A stretch of 64,000 nt of DNA from JANNSO01 sp964485395 (GTDB lineage: Bacteria > Spirochaetota > Spirochaetia > Treponematales > UBA12059): positions 128,074 to 192,073 of the forward strand of contig CAZAJF010000005.1 of NCBI GenBank assembly GCA_964485395.1, read 5' to 3'. The notes below the pieces were generated by a model, which ran no database searches, was not told where the DNA came from, and saw only the letters and a list, made by a program, of their open reading frames with translations. Made by a program: the position numbers and the translations under genes. Positions within the stretch are counted from its first letter, which is position 1, and each line of letters starts with the position of its first letter. This document shows positions 33,949 to 41,187 of this stretch, piece by piece.

Positions 33949-36510
33949 ATGGCAGAACAAACAGGCAAAACTATACAGGTTCCCATTGAGGAAGAAGTAA
34001 AGACTGCATATTTGAACTACGCGATGAGCGTAATCGTGAGCCGGGCGCTGCCCGATGCGCGCGACGGTCTCAAACCGGTGCATAGGCGCCTTTTATACGC
34101 AATGGACGAGCTTGGCTTGAAGCCGGGCGCCGCTACCAAGAAAAGCGCGCGTATTACCGGTGACGCGATGGGTAAATACCATCCGCACGGCGATTTATCG
34201 CTGTACGACGCCTTGGTACGCATGGCGCAGGGATTCAGCTTACGGTATCCGTTGGTACACGGTCAGGGAAACTTCGGATCCGTAGACGGTGATCCGCCTG
34301 CAGCCAGTCGTTATACCGAAGCCAAGCTGTCTAAACCCGGCGACGAGATGCTCGCCGATCTGGACAAGGAAACGGTAGACTTCGTTCCCAATTACGACGA
34401 AAGTCTTCGGGAACCTTCGGTGCTTCCCAGTGCGATACCCAATCTGCTTATAAACGGATCCTCCGGTATTGCCTTGGGTATGGCCACCAATATGCCGTCC
34501 CACAACCTGAATGAGATCAATGACGCGATCGCAGCTTATATTGACGACCCTGAGATAACTATTGAAGGGCTCATGAAACATGTGGCGGGGCCTGATTTTC
34601 CTACGGGCGGTATTATATTTGGCCGTCGAGGCATCAAAGAAGCCTATATTACCGGTCGCGGTAAGCTCCATGTACGTGGAAAGTTCAATATAGAGACGCT
34701 GAAGGGCGGCAAAGAGCAGATAATCTTTACCGAGATTCCCTATGCCGTAAACAAAGCCAACCTGGTAGCCAAAATTGCCGAGCTGGTACGCGATAAGGTC
34801 GTAGAGGGCGTCGCCGACGTACGGGATGAATCAGACCGCGACGGTATGCGCATCGTCATCGAATTGAAGAAGACGGCAGTAACCAAGCTGATCCTGAACA
34901 AGCTGTTTGCGCATACCCCGCTGCAGTCAACCTTCGGTGTAATCAATCTGGCTCTAATTGGCGGCAGACCGAAGCTGTTGACGTTGAAAGACCTGATCAA
35001 GGCGTTCGTCGACCATCGGGTAGACGTGATCATGCGCAGGTCACGTTATGAGCTGCGCAAAGCTGAAGAACGCGCACATATCTTGGAGGGCTTGGTAATA
35101 GCCATCCAGAATATCGACGAAGTAATTCGGATCATAAAAGCTTCCCGAAACGTGGACGCGGCCAAACTGGGCTTGATGGAGCGATTCTCGCTGTCCGAGA
35201 TCCAGTGCCAAGCCATAATCGATATGAGACTCGGGCGCCTTACCGGCCTCGAGATCGAGAAACTGCAGGCTGAGCTTGCCGAAGTACGCGCACGCATCGA
35301 ATACCTGAAAGACTTGCTTGCGCACCCCGAGAAGGTATTAAGCGTCGTAAAGGCCGAGACTGCCGTAGTGGCGGGTAAATATGGCGACAAACGACGCACC
35401 GAGATCATGAACGACGAAGTAGAAGCCTTTAATATAGAAGATTTGATCAAGAAAGAAGAAATGGTCATTCTTATATCCAATAAAGGTTTTATTAAACGCG
35501 TTCCCGTGAGTGCGTATACGAGCCAGAGCAGGGGTGGAAAAGGGTCGAATTCGGCATCGTTGCTGGATGACGACTTTGTTCAGCAGCTTTTTATCGCGAA
35601 TACGCATGATTACATCATGTTTATTACGACAGCAGGCAAAGCCTACTGGCTGAAAGTGCACGAAATACAGGAAGCTTCGCGCACCGCCCGCGGTTCGCAC
35701 ATAAAGAGCTTGCTGGCTATCGGCGCAAACGAAGAGATCACGGCGGTGGTCGATCTGGCGGCGTTTACCGAGAACGTGTTCCTGTTCTTAGGAACTTTGA
35801 GGGGCGTCGTCAAGAAAGTGGCAACCAGCGAGTTTGTTCATGCTAAAACCCGCGGTATCATCGCCATTAACCTTGATGAAGGCGATACCTTGGTAGCAGC
35901 GGTTAAAACTTCGGGCACCGACGAAGTCGTGCTGATAACCAGGCAGGGACAAGCCCTCCGCATCGAGGAATCCGATGTTCGGTCTATGGGACGCGGAAGC
36001 AGGGGAGTTTGCGGCATCAAATTAACCGACGCCGACGAACTAACCGCCATGTTGCGTGTAGCGCCGGAAGAACAAATGCTCCTGATCAGCGAGCATGGCT
36101 ATGGTAAGCGAACAGACTTTGATAACTTCAATAAACATGGCCGCGCAACCAGGGGTCAGAGGATTTACGATCCGGACGAAAAAACGGGTGAAATAATCGG
36201 CGCAATCACGCTGAAAGAGCAGGATGAGGCGATTGTAATAACCAGCCAGGGTAAAACCTTGAAACTGAGCGCTGCGGATGTGCGCCTATGCGGTAAAACT
36301 GCCCGTGGCGTGCGAATCGTCAATATCGATCTACCGGCTTTCGTCGTAGGTATCGACAGGATCATAAATGAAGCCATTGATCCTTTATTGATCGACGCAG
36401 CTGCGGTGGATGCAACGATTGTAGAGGGAGATATCCTGGATATGGATGAAACCATGCAGATAGAGGATTCAATGGCTGATAAGCCGGAAGATCCTGTAAG
36501 CGAAGATTGA
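33949..36510 (+). CDS. gyrA: DNA gyrase subunit A
   Basis: This 853-residue GyrA starts one base after gyrB, so the pair is co-translated. The breakage-reunion domain shows YAMSVIVSRALPDARDGLKP, the quinolone-region GDAMGKYHPHGDLSLYDAL (with Gly and Asp at the usual positions) and the catalytic Tyr in the sequence PAASRYTEAKLS. The C-terminal pinwheel has repeated strands, with the GyrA box in the form QSRGGKG, confirming gyrase rather than topoisomerase IV. The last 40 residues are acidic (DMDETMQIEDSMADKPEDP). A strong terminator follows 20 bases later. Confidence 0.97.
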   Translation: MAEQTGKTIQVPIEEEVKTAYLNYAMSVIVSRALPDARDGLKPVHRRLLYAMDELGLKPGAATKKSARITGDAMGKYHPHGDLSLYDALVRMAQGFSLRYPLVHGQGNFGSVDGDPPAASRYTEAKLSKPGDEMLADLDKETVDFVPNYDESLREPSVLPSAIPNLLINGSSGIALGMATNMPSHNLNEINDAIAAYIDDPEITIEGLMKHVAGPDFPTGGIIFGRRGIKEAYITGRGKLHVRGKFNIETLKGGKEQIIFTEIPYAVNKANLVAKIAELVRDKVVEGVADVRDESDRDGMRIVIELKKTAVTKLILNKLFAHTPLQSTFGVINLALIGGRPKLLTLKDLIKAFVDHRVDVIMRRSRYELRKAEERAHILEGLVIAIQNIDEVIRIIKASRNVDAAKLGLMERFSLSEIQCQAIIDMRLGRLTGLEIEKLQAELAEVRARIEYLKDLLAHPEKVLSVVKAETAVVAGKYGDKRRTEIMNDEVEAFNIEDLIKKEEMVILISNKGFIKRVPVSAYTSQSRGGKGSNSASLLDDDFVQQLFIANTHDYIMFITTAGKAYWLKVHEIQEASRTARGSHIKSLLAIGANEEITAVVDLAAFTENVFLFLGTLRGVVKKVATSEFVHAKTRGIIAINLDEGDTLVAAVKTSGTDEVVLITRQGQALRIEESDVRSMGRGSRGVCGIKLTDADELTAMLRVAPEEQMLLISEHGYGKRTDFDNFNKHGRATRGQRIYDPDEKTGEIIGAITLKEQDEAIVITSQGKTLKLSAADVRLCGKTARGVRIVNIDLPAFVVGIDRIINEAIDPLLIDAAAVDATIVEGDILDMDETMQIEDSMADKPEDPVSED

Positions 36511-36529
36511 TTTTCAAGTTTTAATTGAA

Positions 36530-36563
36530 GGGTGGTCAAGCAAGTCTTGACCGCCCTTTTTTT
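36530..36563 (+). terminator. Rho-independent terminator of gyrB-gyrA
   Basis: GGGTGGTCAAG at 36530-36540 pairs with CTTGACCGCCC at 36546-36556 (11 pairs, one G-U) around a five-base loop, followed by seven T residues at 36557-36563. It lies 20 bases after the gyrA stop. Confidence 0.92.
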
Positions 36564-36578
36564 GTTCCACGTGAAACA
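36563..36578. promoter_or_regulatory. parS: parS site 1 (ParB binding)
   Basis: TGTTCCACGTGAAACA is identical to the Bacillus subtilis parS sequence and fits the general consensus TGTTNCACGTGAAACA. It begins at the last T of the gyrA terminator, outside any gene, close to the origin, as expected of a chromosome partition site. Confidence 0.9.
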
Positions 36579-36632
36579 ATGGACAATGAATCTGTAAAGA
36601 ACTTCTACCTAGTGTGCCTAATCTCGTTTGAA

Positions 36633-36648
36633 TGTTCCACGTGAAACA
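36633..36648. promoter_or_regulatory. parS: parS site 2 (ParB binding)
   Basis: A second exact copy of TGTTCCACGTGAAACA, 70 bases after the first and 9 bases before the end of sdaA. The pair lies between two convergent genes where no transcript would be expected to start. No parA or parB gene is in this window. Confidence 0.9.
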
Positions 36649-36657
36649 TGTATGTTT

Positions 36658-37869
36658 TTACGGACAGGAGAAAGCAAAAGTTGCTAGACCGCCTTCTGAA
36701 GTTTCTTTGTAGATTCTTGGCAGGTCGGTACCTGTTTGCTGCATTGTTTCAACAATTGTATCAAAACTGATTCTATGGCGTCCGTCAGAAAGTAAGGCAT
36801 AGGTATTTGCATCCAATGCTCTGGACGCAGCAAAGGCATTTCGTTCGATACAGGGAATCTGTACAAGTCCGCCAACAGGATCACATGTTAAGCCTAAATG
36901 ATGTTCGAGCCCCATTTCGGCGGCATATTCGATTTGGTTTGGAGTTCCGCCGAACAATTGGGCCGCTGCAGCAGCCGCCATGGAACAGGCCGTTCCAATC
37001 TCGCCTTGACAGCCTACTTGGGCTCCTGATATAGAAGCGTTTTTCTTTACTAAATTTCCTATCAAACCAGCCGTTGCCAATGAGCGCAGGATTTTTACGT
37101 CACTGAATTTATAATGCACGGACAGCCCATATAATACACCGGGAACTACTCCACAGGATCCGCAGGTTGGGGCGGTAACTATTCTTCCGCCAGCAGCGTT
37201 TTCTTCCGATACAGCCAGGGCGTAGGCGAAAAGCATGGAACGTCTTTTTAGCGAACCTCGAAAACCATTGGCGCGCACGTAATATGACGACGCTTTTCTG
37301 GATAGCTTTAATCCGCCAGGTAAAATCCCTTCGGTTTCTATTCCAGTTTCTACTGAGGTTTTCATAGCCTGCCAGACTTCCCGTAAATAATCCCAGATAT
37401 CGCTTTTTTCGAAATTCGCTACGTATTCCCAAAATGACAAACCAGTCTTGTTGAGCTCTTCCAATATTTGTACCATGGATGTATGCGCATAGATATCATT
37501 TGTATTTGTCAAATTTTTAAAATCGTTTTCGTAGACGATTTTTCCGCCTCCAACACTGAAGACTGTCGTGTTTCCTAATTCTGTGCCGTTGGAAGAAAGC
37601 GCCTCCAGTTTTAAGGCGTTGGGGTGTTGCGGCAGGATTATTTCCGGTTTCCAAACAAGTTCGCAAGCCTTTGGGAGAAGGGCTTGGATAAGAGCTTGAT
37701 CGGTTAGATGGCCACGACCAGTGGCGGCCAAACTGCCAAAGAGGGTGATGCGATACGATGACGCGTCTGGATAGTCTTGCGAGAATTTCTCAGCCGCGCA
37801 GCGAGGACCCATCGTATGGCTTGAAGATGGTCCAAATCCAATTCTAAAAATATCCTTGATCGTTTCCAA
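36658..37869 (-). CDS. sdaA: L-serine dehydratase, single-chain iron-sulfur type (TTG start)
   Basis: This 403-residue enzyme turns L-serine into pyruvate and ammonia. The start TTG at 37867-37869 is chosen because AAGGAG lies exactly seven bases upstream and the protein then begins ETIKDIFRIGFGPSSSHTMGP, as family members do. An ATG at 37911 would add 14 unlikely residues and has no ribosome site. Alpha-domain motifs are present: TAPTCGSCGVVPGVLYG, QVGCQGEIGTACSMA and LTCDPVGGLVQIPCIERN, whose Cys residues hold the 4Fe-4S cluster. It converges on gyrA; two parS sites separate the genes. Confidence 0.92.
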   Translation of the reverse strand: METIKDIFRIGFGPSSSHTMGPRCAAEKFSQDYPDASSYRITLFGSLAATGRGHLTDQALIQALLPKACELVWKPEIILPQHPNALKLEALSSNGTELGNTTVFSVGGGKIVYENDFKNLTNTNDIYAHTSMVQILEELNKTGLSFWEYVANFEKSDIWDYLREVWQAMKTSVETGIETEGILPGGLKLSRKASSYYVRANGFRGSLKRRSMLFAYALAVSEENAAGGRIVTAPTCGSCGVVPGVLYGLSVHYKFSDVKILRSLATAGLIGNLVKKNASISGAQVGCQGEIGTACSMAAAAAAQLFGGTPNQIEYAAEMGLEHHLGLTCDPVGGLVQIPCIERNAFAASRALDANTYALLSDGRHRISFDTIVETMQQTGTDLPRIYKETSEGGLATFAFSCP

Positions 37870-37911
37870 TAGCGAACTCCTTGATGCATGACGAACGATG
37901 AAGACCAGCAT

Positions 37912-37944
37912 ACTAAAAAAAACCGGAGCTGAGAAGCTCCAGTT
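37912..37944 (-). terminator. Terminator of the ugp operon, resembling the metK terminator
   Basis: On the minus strand, a stem of GGAGCT/AGCTCC around GAGA (extended by three pairs after one mismatch) is followed by a run of T (plus-strand A run, 37914-37922). The sequence GCTCCGGTTTTTTTT matches the end of the metK terminator at 42698-42730. It ends transcription from 38043 about 45 bases before the sdaA start. Confidence 0.8.
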
Positions 37945-37963
37945 AAAGTTAATTTTTTATAAC

Positions 37964-38040
37964 TTATGATATCAGTGGATTACTTGATCGCCTTTTAAGC
38001 AGCGCAGCCTTATCGGTTTTTACCCAGCTGAATCCGTCGC
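37964..38040 (-). pseudogene. metK: Fragment of a second metK 3' end
   Basis: Read in frame on the minus strand, this stretch gives RDGFSWVKTDKAALLKRRS and a stop. The intact metK at 42767-43936 ends RDGFSWEKTDKIDELKKAV. Ten of the first eleven residues agree, while several codons differ at silent positions, so it is a diverged copy and not a recent exact duplicate. It begins immediately after the stop codon of the Gfo/Idh gene and is followed by a metK-like terminator. It has no start and cannot be a gene on its own. It marks a past recombination or duplication at the metK 3' end. Confidence 0.75.
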
Positions 38041-38042
38041 GG

Positions 38043-39218
38043 CTAGGCCAGCTTGACCCAGGCTGAACCGCACTGCGATGATTCTAGAGCTGCGGAGATG
38101 AATTTTACGCCAAGAACGCCGTCGAGCGAGTTTGGAAACTGGGTGGCGAGTGGATCGACGGAATTTCCGGAACGTCGCGCAGCTATGGCTTCGGCGGCAT
38201 CGGAATAAATGGTAGCAAAAGCCTCGATGAATCCTTCGGGATGGCCTTTTACGATTCGAGTAGAACGGGATGCAAACGGCAAAGCTCCGAGGCCATTCGG
38301 CGTAAAAACTAGAGCAGGGCTGGCAATAGGTTTGAATCTGAGTATCTGGGGGCATTCCTGTTCCCATTCCAAGGTACCAAGGCTTCCTGATACGCGAATT
38401 CTAAGGCTGTTCTCTACGCCTGCCGCTGCTTGGGTAACCCAGAAATTGCCACGCGCTCCGCCGCTTAAGCGGAGCATGGCTCCTGCGTAATCATGGAAAT
38501 CGCGATTCGGTACAACCGCTCCTAAATCGGCGGATACTGCTTCTACTTCCAGACCGGAAATAAAACGTAGCAAGTGGTGCGCATGCGTCCCTATATCGCC
38601 GAGTACCAGCGAGGGACCTGACTTTTGCGGATCAAGACGCCAGGGTCTTGGTTCGCCTTGGGTGAAATCTATCTGTTTTGCTTTTCCACCTTGTACGTAC
38701 TCGACCTGAACCAGGCGGATGGTACCGAGAGTTCCTTCCGCTATCATGGCACGGGCTTGGCGAACGAGCGGGTAGCCGGAGTAATTATGCGTGAGGCAAA
38801 AGACCATGCCTGAGTCGATTACTGTTTTATGGAGTGCCACCGCTTCCGCCAAGGTGTTGGTCATGGGTTTATCGCAGATAACATCGAACCCGTGCTGCAG
38901 TGCTTTGCTTGCATAGTCGAAGTGGCTGTCGTTGGGGGTCATGATGGCGATTACGTCGACGCCGTCGGGCCGAGCCCTTTCTGCGGTGAGCATGGCGTCG
39001 CAGTCGGCATAAATACGATCTTGCGGCAGACCTAGTTTTTTTCCGTCGGCGATAGCCTTGACGGGATCGGAGGAAACGAGGCCGGCCACAAGTTCATATC
39101 GGTCATCAAGGCGGGCCGCCGCGCGATGCACGCCGCCGATGAAGGAATCGGGACCGCCGCCGATCACGCCCAGCCTGAGCCTTCGCCCGAGCATGTCCAA
39201 GACTGCGTTTCTGTTCAT
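38043..39218 (-). CDS. Gfo/Idh/MocA-family NAD(P)-dependent oxidoreductase
   Basis: This 391-residue enzyme has the Rossmann motif LRLGVIGGGPDSFIGGVH near residue 17, the substrate-loop DKPMTNTLAEA with the catalytic-type Lys (the CDKP form of the E-K-P motif) near 135, and the alpha/beta C-terminal fold (LGDIGTHAHHLLRFI). Family members oxidise sugars, inositols or sugar acids. AAGGAG lies six bases before the ATG. It is the last gene behind ugpB-A-E, after a 150-base gap holding an inverted repeat, so the transported compound may be its substrate or precursor (inference). The stop codon abuts a metK fragment. Confidence 0.88.
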   Translation of the reverse strand: MNRNAVLDMLGRRLRLGVIGGGPDSFIGGVHRAAARLDDRYELVAGLVSSDPVKAIADGKKLGLPQDRIYADCDAMLTAERARPDGVDVIAIMTPNDSHFDYASKALQHGFDVICDKPMTNTLAEAVALHKTVIDSGMVFCLTHNYSGYPLVRQARAMIAEGTLGTIRLVQVEYVQGGKAKQIDFTQGEPRPWRLDPQKSGPSLVLGDIGTHAHHLLRFISGLEVEAVSADLGAVVPNRDFHDYAGAMLRLSGGARGNFWVTQAAAGVENSLRIRVSGSLGTLEWEQECPQILRFKPIASPALVFTPNGLGALPFASRSTRIVKGHPEGFIEAFATIYSDAAEAIAARRSGNSVDPLATQFPNSLDGVLGVKFISAALESSQCGSAWVKLA

Positions 39219-39280
39219 GAATCGCTCCTTTCAGGGAATCCGTTTTACCAAATTCATGCATGGCGTTGGAAATATTAACC

Positions 39281-39326
39281 ATGCGTTTCAAGTATTTTAA
39301 AAAAAATTAACATACTTGAGACGCAT
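39281..39326 (-). repeat. Inverted repeat between ugpE and the oxidoreductase gene
   Basis: ATGCGTTTCAAGTAT (39281-39295) and ATACTTGAGACGCAT (39312-39326) pair over 15 positions with one G-U, around a 16-base loop that holds a run of eight T on the minus strand. It could trim or attenuate the message between the transport genes and the oxidoreductase. Confidence 0.6.
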
Positions 39327-39368
39327 TTCGGTCGAACGCTTACTTCGCTAGTTTGTTTTGTATGAAGA

Positions 39369-40214
39369 TTATTTTTCGCGGTCGGTCATACCCGCTATGA
39401 ACTGTTTTTGCATGATTACGACTACGAGTGCCGGAGGTATCAGCGCAAGTAAAGTCGTGGCCATCACTATCTGCCACTCTATCTGGACGTCCGCTCCCGA
39501 CAGCATCCGGTTAATACCAATCAGTATCGTGTAGTACTCTTGCTTGGTGGTTATAAGCAGAGGCCATAAGTATTGGTTCCACCCATAGATGAACTGGATT
39601 ACAAACATAGCTGAGATGGGGGTACGGGTTATGGGCAGCAGAATGTGCCAAAAGAACTGCATCGGAGAAGCCCCATCTATTTGGGAAGCCTCTGCGATCT
39701 CTCTCGGTATTTGCATGAAGAACTGACGGAAAAGGAACACGGCTGTCGCAGATACTATCATTGGAAGTATCAATCCCGCGTAGCTATTTAATAGTCCTAG
39801 ATCTGAGACTATCTTGTAAGTTGGCATAATGCGGACTTCAACTGGAAGCATCAAGGTAACGAAAATTGCCCAAAAGCAGAATTTTTTAAGTTTAAAATTG
39901 AAGAACACGATCGCATAAGCCGCTAGAAGCGATATTATAATCTTACCGGTAGAAATTCCCAGTGCCATGATAAGGGAATTTTTTAGCATCGTAAACGCGG
40001 AAGTACCGAGGTTTTTGTTGCCTTCGACAATGGCTTGCCTATAATTCTCAAACAGGTGGAGACCTGGCTTGAGCGGCATGGGAGCTGCGAGAATCTCCGC
40101 ACTTGTATGAGTAGAAGCCACAAAAACGAGCCAAATGGGAAATAGAAGGATAATTATCGCCAGTATCAGGAATATATGCGGCAGGATTCGCCGAAGGGAA
40201 TTGTGTTCGATCAT
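39369..40214 (-). CDS. ugpE: ABC sugar-phosphate permease, UgpE type
   Basis: This 281-residue permease has six membrane segments and the EAA loop (EIAEASQIDGASPMQFFWHILLP, near residues 180-200). The start MIEHNSLRRILPHIFLILA followed by PIWLVFVASTHTSAEI and APMPLKPGLHLFENYR matches the UgpE form more closely than MalG (recalled similarity; no alignment run). It would import sn-glycerol-3-phosphate or a related compound with UgpA. GGAG lies six bases before the ATG, and the gene begins nine bases after ugpA. Confidence 0.85.
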   Translation of the reverse strand: MIEHNSLRRILPHIFLILAIIILLFPIWLVFVASTHTSAEILAAPMPLKPGLHLFENYRQAIVEGNKNLGTSAFTMLKNSLIMALGISTGKIIISLLAAYAIVFFNFKLKKFCFWAIFVTLMLPVEVRIMPTYKIVSDLGLLNSYAGLILPMIVSATAVFLFRQFFMQIPREIAEASQIDGASPMQFFWHILLPITRTPISAMFVIQFIYGWNQYLWPLLITTKQEYYTILIGINRMLSGADVQIEWQIVMATTLLALIPPALVVVIMQKQFIAGMTDREK

Positions 40215-40223
40215 TGTATGCTC

Positions 40224-41114
40224 CTAGTAGTGCACGCGCCGCTCGATGAAGCGGAACTGGACGATGGTTAACCCGACGACCATGATCATGAGCATGACCG
40301 ACTGTGCTGACGAGCCTCCAAGATCGAGGTTGATGACTCCATCGCGCCAGACTTTGTATACCAGAATACTTGTGGACTTTCCCGGCCCTCCGGCCGTCAC
40401 TTGGTGAATGATGGGGAAAGTTTCGAAGAACCCGTAAACAAGGTTCATGACAAGGAGATAAAATGTAGTAGGGGAAAGTAAAGGGAAGATAATTTTCCAA
40501 AATCTTTGAAACGGTCCTGCTCCATCCATTGCCGCAGCTTCTATAAGGTCGTTCGGTACACTTTGCAGACCAGCGAGAAAAAATACAAAATTGTAGGAAA
40601 TCTGCTTCCAGCTTGCCGCAAGGGTAACGAGAAGGAAAGCCTGGTTCGAATTAAGTAGATGTTGCCATTCGATTCCAAGTTTGTGTTTCATGAACCAGGC
40701 GAATATGCCAACATTCGGGTTGAACATAAACAGCCACAAAACTCCGGCCACCATCGTTGCTACTGCGTAGGGCCATATTAGCATTGTTTTGTAGAAAGAA
40801 GAGAAATGTATTTTTTTATTCGCCTGAGTTGCGAGAAATAATGCAACCGTCATTGACAGGGCAGCGACTGCCACTGCAAAAGCTACCGAGACCCTGAATG
40901 ATTCGCCGTATGAGTATGAAGGATCCGTAAAGAGCCTTGTATAATTCTCAAGACCGACGAAAATCATCCTGCCGCCGAAAGGGTCTTGCAGGAAGAACGA
41001 CTGCCACAGTCCTTGAAGGGACGGCCAAAAGAAAAATACAAAGACGATTACCATTTGAGGGAGAACGAGAAGGAATGGTAGACCTTTTGATTTGAATTCA
41101 TATTGCTGAGCCAT
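40224..41114 (-). CDS. ugpA: ABC sugar-phosphate permease, UgpA type
   Basis: This 296-residue permease has six membrane segments. Characteristic stretches are LVLPQMVIVFVFFFWPSLQG, QDPFGG, SWKQISYNFVFFLAGLQS, the EAA loop DLIEAAAMDGAGPFQRFWKI, and the tail TIVQFRFIERRVHY; all match the UgpA pattern. It forms the channel with UgpE. The gene follows ugpB after a hairpin-bearing gap of 73 bases and precedes ugpE by nine bases. The operon has no ATPase gene (ugpC), so the pair must use an ATPase encoded elsewhere. Confidence 0.87.
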   Translation of the reverse strand: MAQQYEFKSKGLPFLLVLPQMVIVFVFFFWPSLQGLWQSFFLQDPFGGRMIFVGLENYTRLFTDPSYSYGESFRVSVAFAVAVAALSMTVALFLATQANKKIHFSSFYKTMLIWPYAVATMVAGVLWLFMFNPNVGIFAWFMKHKLGIEWQHLLNSNQAFLLVTLAASWKQISYNFVFFLAGLQSVPNDLIEAAAMDGAGPFQRFWKIIFPLLSPTTFYLLVMNLVYGFFETFPIIHQVTAGGPGKSTSILVYKVWRDGVINLDLGGSSAQSVMLMIMVVGLTIVQFRFIERRVHY

Positions 41115-41139
41115 CTGGCATAGTCCTGTAAAAAAGATT

Positions 41140-41167
41140 ACGAGGTCGGTCTTTAAACCGACCCCGT
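41140..41167 (-). terminator. Attenuator-like hairpin between ugpB and ugpA
   Basis: ACGAGGTCGGT (41140-41150) and ACCGACCCCGT (41157-41167) pair over 11 positions with one mismatch around CTTTAA. On the minus strand the hairpin is followed by AATC and six T residues. A partial terminator here would give more binding protein than permease, as is usual in such operons. Confidence 0.65.
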
Positions 41168-41187
41168 CGTAAAAGATCCTGACGGAT

